Source: JBKQWK01 sp052139595 | GTDB taxonomy: Bacteria; Actinomycetota; Thermoleophilia; UBA2241 | Length of the DNA: 11,531 nucleotides | Reading direction: 5' to 3' | Assembly: GCA_052139595.1 (NCBI GenBank) | Contig: JBKQWK010000042.1 | Location: 1-11,531, forward strand | Part shown: in pieces, positions 6,894 to 11,531 of the stretch | Layout: each line of letters starts with the position of its first letter | How positions within the stretch are numbered: position 1 is the first letter of the stretch | The notes under the pieces: generated by a model | Databases searched by the model: none | Told to the model about the DNA's origin: nothing | What the model saw: only the letters and a program-made list of their open reading frames with translations | Program-made: the position numbers and the translations under genes

Positions 6894-7508
6894 TTAGGGA
6901 AGCTCCGGCACTGAGCCGGGACCGATACGCTCTGCACCATCCTCATCCCACGCAGCTCGCTCGCCGACAGCGCTTACACGACTGGGGGCATCCGTGGCGT
7001 GGTTGTCGGCGACATCGGGCGCGCGATCGTCGACGGTATCGCTCAGCCCGCTGTCGGCGCCATTGAGAGCCACGAGCTGGCGGTGGATCTGCTCAAGGAG
7101 ATCCGTATTCTGTTTGACCCGCAGCGTCAGCTCCGTATTCTCCTTGAGAAGATCCTTCAGATCGTCGGTATTCTTCTCGGTGTGAATGGCAATCTCGGAC
7201 GAAACCGCATCGGCCCGCTTGGCTGCAATCAGGAGAGCAGCTGCCTGCACGCCGGCCAGCATCGAGAGAAAGAGGTTGAGCAGGATGTAGGGATAAGGAT
7301 CGAAGGCCTTGTGATGGAGGACGTGCTGCAGCAGCAAGGTGTTGGTCACAGCCCAGATGATCATGACGGCAAAGAAGCCAAAAACGAACGGCCACGAACC
7401 CATCACGTTGCGCATACGATCGGCCGCTCGCTCACCCAGGGTGAGCTGGTCGCCGGACCGCACACCAGGGTGCCTGTGCCATTGAGTCTGCCAGCCCGGT
7501 CTCGCCAC
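6894..7508 (-). CDS. DUF1003 family membrane protein
   Basis: The 204-residue protein has the DUF1003 core: LTLGERAADRMRNVMGSWPF (22-41), a first membrane helix (about 40-60), the signature FDPYPYILLNLFLS (69-82), and a second helix to about 95. The usual QAPxIMMSQNRQ segment is changed to QAAALLIAAKRA (88-99). Residues 108-148 are heptad-like and probably coiled coil; 150-204 is an acidic, likely disordered tail. The family is of unknown function; the topology suggests an inner-membrane protein with a cytoplasmic coiled coil. The start is uncertain: GTG at 7508 has no Shine-Dalgarno and sits inside one arm of a perfect inverted repeat (7505-7540); GTG at codon 16 is an alternative. It is followed by the L,D-transpeptidase after 141 bases on the same strand. 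Confidence 0.88.
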   Translation of the reverse strand: MARPGWQTQWHRHPGVRSGDQLTLGERAADRMRNVMGSWPFVFGFFAVMIIWAVTNTLLLQHVLHHKAFDPYPYILLNLFLSMLAGVQAAALLIAAKRADAVSSEIAIHTEKNTDDLKDLLKENTELTLRVKQNTDLLEQIHRQLVALNGADSGLSDTVDDRAPDVADNHATDAPSRVSAVGERAAWDEDGAERIGPGSVPELP

Positions 7509-7540
7509 GGCGCTGATTCTCGCGCAGATCAGCGCCGTGG
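7505..7540. promoter_or_regulatory. perfect 13-bp inverted repeat, candidate operator
   Basis: CCACGGCGCTGAT (7505-7517) and ATCAGCGCCGTGG (7528-7540) are exact reverse complements with a ten-base spacer. The left arm contains the GTG taken as the DUF1003 start. There is no T-run on either side, so terminator function is unlikely. The position, in a divergent spacer at a gene start, suits a transcription factor site or a translation-blocking leader hairpin for DUF1003. Confidence 0.5.
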
Positions 7541-7593
7541 GTCAAGCAGGCACGTCAACGCCGTGGGGGCGACGGTTCCGCTTGACGGGACAT

Positions 7594-7643
7594 CGTGTCT
7601 GCACGGCGGCAACTCGCCTCAGCCGGCAGAAACTCGTGTCTGC
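7594..7643. repeat. pair of 9-bp direct repeats
   Basis: CGTGTCTGC occurs at 7594-7602 and 7635-7643, starts 41 bases apart (about four helical turns), in the spacer upstream of the SDR gene. The second copy also forms GCAGA/TCTGC with the bases before it. Could be a regulator site pair or chance. Confidence 0.25.
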
Positions 7644-7693
7644 TGAGCGAAACCTGTCCGGCCCAGCGAAAATCCGAAAACCGATTCTGGCGT

Positions 7694-7699
7694 TATCAT
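7694..7699 (+). promoter_or_regulatory. candidate -10 element for the SDR operon
   Basis: TATCAT, one mismatch from TATAAT, lies 53 bases before the SDR start codon. No good -35 is found at 16-18 bases upstream (AATCCG at 7671-7676), so the promoter is tentative. Confidence 0.25.
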
Positions 7700-7752
7700 T
7701 CAAGGCAGACCATCGGCGACTCACCGTGGTCGGCGAAAACTCGGAGGACGCG

Positions 7753-8679
7753 ATGGATATTGAGGGAGCTGTCTGCATCGTTACTGGTGCATCCGCGGGC
7801 ATAGGCGCAGCGACGGCCCGCCAGCTGAGCGAGATGGGCGCGCGGGTCGTCCTCGCGGCCCGGCGAGCCGAGCGTCTGGCGACACTCGCCGCCGAGCTGC
7901 CAGGCTCGCTCGCCGTACCCACCGACGTGACCGTGCCGGAACAGGTCGAGCGACTGGTCGAACAGACCGTCGCTGCTTACGGCCGGGTCGACGTGCTCGT
8001 CAACAACGCCGGCCAGGGCCTCCACGTGCCCCTCGTCGAGCTGAACCCCGCCGACCTGCGGGCCATCTTCGAACTCAACGTGATCGCACCTCTGGTCTGC
8101 ATGCAGGCCGTACTCCCGGCCATGCGGCAGCGAGCACAGGGCGCCATCATCAACGTCAGTTCGGCGACCTCGTTGCGCGTCTTCACCGGCCTCAGTGGCT
8201 ACGCGGCCAGCAAAGCGGCGCTCAACATGCTTTCCCAAGTCGGCAGAATCGAACTGGCTGCCGCCGGCGTAGCGGTCTCGGTGGTTTACCCGTCCATGAC
8301 GGCTACCGAGTTTCACCAGCGGCTCCGCGCCGGCCACATGGCCAGCGTTGGGCGCACCATTCCGCCGGACCCGCCGGAACTGGTAGCCGCGGCCATTACC
8401 TTTGCCATCCGTAGCGGCGAAGCCCACATCCTGGTTGCCGACCCGCCGCGGCCAATCGTCCCCGGCGAGAGCGAGGGCTGGGGTTCCCTGCTCGCTCGGC
8501 AGGCGCCCCAGGCAGCGGCCCAGCCGCCTCGACCCGGCGCGCCAGCGCAGACTGACAGTCCGGCCGCCGCGCCAGCGCCTGCCGACAATCCGGCCGCAGC
8601 GCCAGCGAGCGCCAGCGCAGGCGGGCTGGCCGGCCGGCCGGCGGCAGGACCGGCCGACGACGACCGGCGCCGGCCATGA
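7753..8679 (+). CDS. classical short-chain dehydrogenase/reductase with Ala/Pro-rich tail
   Basis: Predicted NAD(P)-dependent oxidoreductase, cytoplasmic, substrate unknown. In 308 residues the Rossmann motif TGASAGIG is at 11-18, NNAG at 84-87, the structural Asn at 109 (FELNVIAP), catalytic Ser137 (NVSS), and YAASK with Tyr150 and Lys154: a complete tetrad. Arg37/Arg38 after the second strand (LAARR) suggest an NADP(H) preference. The catalytic fold ends near 235. Residues 240-308 are an Ala/Pro-rich tail with a ten-residue repeat. The ATG at 7753 is chosen over an upstream in-frame start at 7537 because GGAGG lies five bases before it and the SDR fold begins at once. Its stop overlaps the next start by four bases (ATGA), so the two oxidoreductases are translationally coupled. 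Confidence 0.93.
   Translation: MDIEGAVCIVTGASAGIGAATARQLSEMGARVVLAARRAERLATLAAELPGSLAVPTDVTVPEQVERLVEQTVAAYGRVDVLVNNAGQGLHVPLVELNPADLRAIFELNVIAPLVCMQAVLPAMRQRAQGAIINVSSATSLRVFTGLSGYAASKAALNMLSQVGRIELAAAGVAVSVVYPSMTATEFHQRLRAGHMASVGRTIPPDPPELVAAAITFAIRSGEAHILVADPPRPIVPGESEGWGSLLARQAPQAAAQPPRPGAPAQTDSPAAAPAPADNPAAAPASASAGGLAGRPAAGPADDDRRRP
8539..8608 (+). repeat. 30-bp tandem repeat coding a 10-residue unit
   Basis: Two full 30-base copies (8539-8568, 8569-8598) and a partial third from 8599, each opening with GCGCCAGCG. They are in frame with the SDR gene and encode APA-[QP]-[TA]-D-[SN]-PAA units at residues 263-282 and a remnant APAS after them. Likely slippage or duplication of a disordered tail. 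Confidence 0.75.
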
Positions 8680-9539
8680 TCCTTGTGACGGCGGCCAACG
8701 GTCGCACCGGTCGTAGCGTCATCCGCGCTCTGGCTCGCGACGGCCAGCGCGTCCGCGCGTTCGACCGTGCCGACGGCGTCGAACAGCTCCGCGACGAGGG
8801 CGCCGTCGAAGTGTTTGTCGGCGACATGCTCGAGCCGGCTGACCTACGACGAGCCCTTGTCGGAGTCCAAACGGTCATCCACATCGGCCCACCGATGCAC
8901 CCCCGCGAGGCCGAGATGGGCCACGCGGTGGTGGCCGCGGCCCGCCAGGCTCAGGTTGAGCATTTCGTGCAGTTCTCCGTCACTCACCCTCAGCTCGAGC
9001 CACTTCTCAACCATCAGGCAAAGCTTGCCGTGGAACGTGTGGTGCTGCTCTCGCGCCTGCCGTTCACGATTCTCCAGCCGATGCACTACATGCAGAACAT
9101 TGACATTGCTCGCGTAGTGCGCGAGGGAGTCCTGCGTCAGGCCTACTCGCTCGAGACGCGGCTGGCCCATGTCGACCTCGATGACGTCGCCGAAGTTGCC
9201 GCCAGGGTGGTACGTGAGGGCCGGCAACATCACTACGCCACCTACGAACTCTGCGCGGATGATTATCTCAATACACACGAGCTAGCGACAGCAATCGCTG
9301 CCGCGGCGAGTCGCCTGATTATTGCCGAACACGTGCCGCTCGCCGCCACTCGCCACGCCGACCAGCCGTCCGAGGGAGACGACTACCGCCTCGACGCCAT
9401 GTTCCGCCTCTTCGACCATTACGGACGCTACGGCATCACCGGCAATGCCAACGTGCTCACGTGGCTCCTCGGCCGCCGGCCAACAAGCTTCGCCGAGTAC
9501 GTCCGCCGCAGCCTGGGCGATATTCAGCCCGCTGGCTGA
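8676..9539 (+). CDS. NmrA-like / atypical SDR NAD(P)-binding protein
   Basis: The 287-residue protein has an N-terminal Rossmann fold, MILVTAANGRTGRSVIRAL, where the usual GATGxTG is AANGRTG (6-12), with the first Gly replaced by Ala. Strand VFVGDMLEP (47-54) and VIHIGPP (67-73) are typical of NmrA/NAD(P)H-binding atypical SDRs. KLAVERVVLLSRLPFTILQP (116-135) matches the family segment in which a substrate-region helix precedes TILRP. No YxxxK tetrad is seen, so it may be a redox-sensing or reductase-like member; the activity is unknown. The start overlaps the SDR stop (ATGA). It is the last gene of this operon; a weak hairpin, TCGAG-CCAA-CTCGA, at 9546-9559 follows the stop, without a T-run. 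Confidence 0.88.
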   Translation: MILVTAANGRTGRSVIRALARDGQRVRAFDRADGVEQLRDEGAVEVFVGDMLEPADLRRALVGVQTVIHIGPPMHPREAEMGHAVVAAARQAQVEHFVQFSVTHPQLEPLLNHQAKLAVERVVLLSRLPFTILQPMHYMQNIDIARVVREGVLRQAYSLETRLAHVDLDDVAEVAARVVREGRQHHYATYELCADDYLNTHELATAIAAAASRLIIAEHVPLAATRHADQPSEGDDYRLDAMFRLFDHYGRYGITGNANVLTWLLGRRPTSFAEYVRRSLGDIQPAG

Positions 9540-9666
9540 CGAGCGTCGAGCCAACTCGAGAAGGCGCGGCGATAGATCGTATCTGATCCTCGGCAAAGCC
9601 TAGCTCGGCCATCACGCCGGCCAGATGGCTGATCGCGCCTGGTCCGTGCACCAGTCGCGTCGGCAT
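9540..9666 (-). pseudogene. possible N-terminal remnant of an iron-type alcohol dehydrogenase
   Basis: A minus-strand frame starts at ATG 9666, 19 bases after the GAF regulator stop, with AGGT four bases upstream. Its first 23 residues, MPTRLVHGPGAISHLAGVMA followed by ELG, look like the start of iron-containing alcohol dehydrogenases or maleylacetate reductases (PTRVVFGPGAL..L...ELG). The expected next strand (kRvLlVTD) is absent: the frame goes on with FAEDQIRSIAAPSRV and stops at 9457 inside the opposite-strand NmrA gene. I checked the other two frames after the break and found no continuation. The resemblance is short and from memory, so chance remains possible. Confidence 0.3.
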
Positions 9667-9685
9667 CTCGACCTGCCGTACTGCC

Positions 9686-10897
9686 TCAATCTCGATCGTT
9701 TTCGACTTCCCCTGCCGCAGCCTGGCGAACGACGGCGCTGCCGGTCACCGCTGCCAGCAACCGGAGCAGCGCCGCGCTGCCAAACGGTGGTTTCTCCGTG
9801 AGCGAGAGCACCAGTTGCACGTCGCTGCGCCCGGAAGGGTCGCGAGCGACAAGTACCTCGGCGCCCGCAGTGGCGGCGAGCTGCTCGCCGCCGGTGCCGC
9901 CGAGATGCGGCGCCGCGTACCCGCCGCTTTTCCCCGCACCGCTGGCTACGCAGCTCACGCCGGCAAAGACCCGGCAAGCGATCGTGGCGGCCCTGCGTAG
10001 CACAACGTCGACACGATCGCCGGTCGCGATCCCGGTGATCTCGGCACTGAGCTGCTCGAGACGCTGGCGGAGAACGTCGCTCTCCCGCTCCGCCACGTGG
10101 GCGGCAGAGAACGCATCGGCATTGTGCAGCGCCACGGCCGCCTGGCCGGCGATCGCCCCGCAGATGCGCAGCTCCTGACGCGAGTAACGACGCTCGCGCA
10201 GATGATCGGCCAGCTCGAGCAAGCCAATTGCCCGGCCGCGATAGACGAGCGGCACCAGAAGCAGGCTCTTGTCGCCATCTTTCGCCAACTGGCGCAGTTC
10301 GCTCGGGTCGGCAGCAGAATCGCTCGCGTTTACCACCGCGGTAACCTGCTCCTCGAGAACGCGTCGAGTCAGCGGGAACTGTGCCAGGTGATAAGGCGCA
10401 AAGTCGGGCAGCCGTCGGCCACGATCATCGTATTCGGCCAGCGTCGTCACTGTCTCGGCACCGTCATCGAGGGCGGATAGAGCACAGAAATGACAGTCCA
10501 TCAGACGAGTAAGACGGCGGGCGATCTCCTGCAGCAGATCGCCGAGTTCGAGCTGACTCACCAGAGCCAGGGACGTCTCAAGCAGCGTCTCCAGCTCACG
10601 CTCGCGCGCCCGGCGAGCGACCAGCTGGTTGCCGCCAGCGCCAATCTGCCGCGCCAGATCGTCGACGTCCTCCTGGCGAATGCGGCGGTGGCCGCCGGGC
10701 GTACGCGAGCACGGCAGGAGGCCGCTCGACGTCCAGCGCCGCACCGTCTGCGGCGCAACACCCAGGCGTAACGACGCCCGCTGCACATTCAGGAGCACCG
10801 TCTCACCACCCTCTTCTCTGTCAAAAAACGGCAAGTTTTCGTGCCGGCATCTGTCAAGTTTGCTGAAGATCTCATCCAGCAGACCTGCTTTTGCCAT
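9686..10897 (-). CDS. HTH (MerR/excisionase type) and GAF domain transcriptional regulator
   Basis: Predicted cytoplasmic one-component regulator. Order in 403 residues: N-terminal 33 residues without a domain; a MerR/excisionase-like HTH, VAPQTVRRWTSSGLLPCSRT with PGGHRRIRQEDVDDL following (47-81); a linker helix; a GAF domain (about 103-263, ending in AIAGQAAVALHNADAF); then a linker helix and a second, degenerate GAF-like region (about 285-390, ending LLRLLAAVTGSAVV). The ligand is unknown. Two starts compete. ATG 10897 has no Shine-Dalgarno but has GATAAT ending six bases before it, as in a leaderless mRNA. GTG 10798 (codon 34), just before LNVQRASLRLGV, has GGTGAG upstream and is where related proteins often begin. 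It is convergent to the NmrA gene and divergent from the transporter gene. Confidence 0.88.
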   Translation of the reverse strand: MAKAGLLDEIFSKLDRCRHENLPFFDREEGGETVLLNVQRASLRLGVAPQTVRRWTSSGLLPCSRTPGGHRRIRQEDVDDLARQIGAGGNQLVARRARERELETLLETSLALVSQLELGDLLQEIARRLTRLMDCHFCALSALDDGAETVTTLAEYDDRGRRLPDFAPYHLAQFPLTRRVLEEQVTAVVNASDSAADPSELRQLAKDGDKSLLLVPLVYRGRAIGLLELADHLRERRYSRQELRICGAIAGQAAVALHNADAFSAAHVAERESDVLRQRLEQLSAEITGIATGDRVDVVLRRAATIACRVFAGVSCVASGAGKSGGYAAPHLGGTGGEQLAATAGAEVLVARDPSGRSDVQLVLSLTEKPPFGSAALLRLLAAVTGSAVVRQAAAGEVENDRD

Positions 10898-10903
10898 GGC
10901 ACG

Positions 10904-10909
10904 ATTATC
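10904..10909 (-). promoter_or_regulatory. candidate -10 of a leaderless GAF-regulator transcript
   Basis: On the minus strand GATAAT is followed by six bases (CGTGCC) and then the ATG at 10897, placing the expected transcription start on or next to the start codon. No clear -35 is visible. This fits the absence of a ribosome site. Confidence 0.35.
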
Positions 10910-10953
10910 GCCAACAGTAGCACGACGTTGTCGCGAGAGGAGTGACTGTAACC

Positions 10954-11085
10954 ATGCGCATACTGCAGTTGGGAGTCGGTTCGGTCGGCGAGGTGATCGC
11001 GGACTGTCGCGCCCGAGCCAGGGTCTCCGCCACCCGGAATGTGGCGCCCGAACGGGTCAACCTGAGTGCGGATTTTTTGTGTTGA
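10954..11085 (+). pseudogene. short frame resembling the N-terminus of a Rossmann dehydrogenase
   Basis: A 43-codon plus-strand frame starts with MRILQLGVGSVGEVIA, a textbook first beta-strand and GxGxxG loop of saccharopine-dehydrogenase-like or other NAD(P)-binding proteins. GAGGAG stands about 11 bases before the ATG, rather far. After residue 16 the sequence turns into an Arg/Ala/Val-rich stretch without fold character and stops at TGA 11083-11085, within the -35 box of the next promoter. A truncated gene left by a deletion is the simplest reading; a short coincidental frame is the alternative. Confidence 0.35.
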
Positions 11086-11109
11086 CTTTCGCAAATGAGT
11101 TTCTACAGT
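11082..11109 (+). promoter_or_regulatory. sigma-70-type promoter for the solute-binding protein gene
   Basis: TTGACT (11082-11087), 16-base spacer, TACAGT (11104-11109): five of six matches to the -35 consensus and four of six to the -10. A T-run (11073-11078) lies just upstream. The expected start near 11116 gives a leader of about 85 bases before the ATG at 11201. Confidence 0.65.
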
Positions 11110-11125
11110 GCGAGCCAAGCGAGAT

Positions 11126-11185
11126 GAGGTGGGAACACCCCCTTCGCCAAAGTTTCGGCCGCGAACGGGATTCGGGGGAATCCCG
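11126..11185 (+). other. structured 5' leader with two hairpins
   Basis: GAGGTGGG (11126-11133) pairs with CCCCCTTC (11138-11145) around AACA, with one G-T pair and one mismatch. CGGGATTC (11166-11173) pairs perfectly with GAATCCCG (11178-11185) around a GGGG loop. The second hairpin ends two bases before the AAGGGGGG ribosome site, so it could affect initiation. I recognise no known riboswitch core. Confidence 0.4.
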
Positions 11186-11200
11186 GAAAGGGGGGTAACG

Positions 11201-11531
11201 ATGAATCGCTTTCGTTCATCCCGTGTTTCTCGCGTCATGCATGGTCGGTCACTGCTGCTCATCGTCAGCATCGCCAGTGTCCTCGTCCTAGTCGCTGGCC
11301 TTGTCTATGGCCTCGCGAACGCGTTTGCCGCCAGTTCTTCGCCGACGCCAGCCAAAGGCAAACAGGTAGTCCTCCGTCTTGGCTGGACGCAAGAGCCGGA
11401 CAACCTCAATGTCTTCATCGGCTACCAAAATACGACCTACGAGATCTGGGCCCTGAACTACAGCTACCTCTTCGGTGCTGGCGATCGCAACCAACCTACG
11501 CTCGATCTGGCAAGTGAATTTCCCACCCCAC
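11201..11531 (+). CDS. ABC transporter family 5 (peptide-type) solute-binding protein, 3' truncated by window
   Basis: Only the first 110 residues are present; the frame is open to the window edge. A basic start (MNRFRSSRVSRVMHGR) precedes a hydrophobic segment at about 17-39 and a possible signal peptidase site after ANAFA (residue 43). There is no lipobox cysteine, unlike many Gram-positive binding proteins. The mature part opens with LRLGWTQEPDNLNVF, then YEIWALNYSYLF (80-91) and LDLASEF: the usual N-terminal pattern of SBP_bac_5 peptide/nickel/glycoside-binding proteins, in which a strand is followed by EPDxLNP. The ATG has AAGGGGGG with five-base spacing and a good promoter upstream. Permease and ATPase genes would be expected beyond the window. 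Substrate unknown. The ANAFA end resembles that of the L,D-transpeptidase membrane segment. Confidence 0.88.
   Translation, partial: MNRFRSSRVSRVMHGRSLLLIVSIASVLVLVAGLVYGLANAFAASSSPTPAKGKQVVLRLGWTQEPDNLNVFIGYQNTTYEIWALNYSYLFGAGDRNQPTLDLASEFPTP

Noticed and set aside
7537..7752. N-terminal extension of the SDR from an upstream in-frame ATG
   Set aside because: The 72 extra residues have no fold character and span the spacer with the candidate -10; the ATG at 7753 has a strong ribosome site right before the Rossmann fold.
7696..8427. 243-codon minus-strand open frame opposite the SDR gene
   Set aside because: The plus-strand SDR has complete catalytic motifs; the antisense frame has none and a shadow composition.
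11071..11078. T-run GATTTTTT considered as an intrinsic terminator
   Set aside because: No GC-rich stem directly precedes it; it is better explained as AT-rich sequence upstream of the -35 box.
10789..11271. 160-codon minus-strand frame spanning the regulator upstream region
   Set aside because: It crosses the promoter and start of the solute-binding protein gene and shows no domain character.

Overview
This is a GC-rich bacterial window with short intergenic gaps, GTG as well as ATG starts, 4-base start/stop overlaps and at least one candidate leaderless start. The gene content fits a high-GC actinobacterium-like organism: a multidomain L,D-transpeptidase with a Pro/Ser/Thr linker, a 14-helix DHA2 exporter with a long loop before the last helix, a GAF regulator with a MerR/excisionase-type HTH, a DUF1003 protein and a family 5 solute-binding protein. 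An uncultured actinobacterium (for example of the Thermoleophilia type) is my best guess; this is inference, as no marker gene is present.

Layout. (1) 1-1335, minus strand: a putative lipoprotein with a DUF4352-like domain, then a GNAT acetyltransferase one base downstream, then possibly the start of a third frame leaving the window. (2) 1336-1701: a 366-base divergent intergenic region with several hairpins and a candidate extended -10 promoter. (3) 1702-4989, plus strand: a tight MarR regulator / diacylglycerol-kinase-family lipid kinase / DHA2 exporter operon, probably regulated efflux coupled to lipid metabolism. (4) 4958-7508, minus strand: DUF1003 membrane protein, L,D-transpeptidase, and a 71-residue membrane protein whose 3' end overlaps the exporter gene tail to tail. 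This is an envelope-related cluster. (5) 7509-7752: divergent spacer holding a perfect 13-bp inverted repeat. (6) 7753-9539, plus strand: a classical SDR oxidoreductase with a repetitive Ala/Pro tail, overlapping by 4 bases an NmrA-like atypical SDR. (7) 9540-11200: a MerR-HTH/GAF/GAF-like regulator on the minus strand, flanked on both sides by short frames that look like the first 16-23 codons of longer enzymes (iron-type alcohol dehydrogenase; Rossmann dehydrogenase) and then lose similarity. (8) 11201-end, plus strand: the N-terminal 110 residues of a peptide-type ABC solute-binding protein behind a good sigma-70 promoter and a structured leader.

Most of the window is ordinary chromosomal content built from known families. 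I see no phage, insertion sequence, CRISPR, RNA gene or clear defence system. The items most worth a second look are the two gene remnants around the GAF regulator, the 13-bp dyad at 7505-7540, the lipid kinase inside a MarR/efflux operon, the altered YkuD active-site motif, and the structured leader of the last gene.
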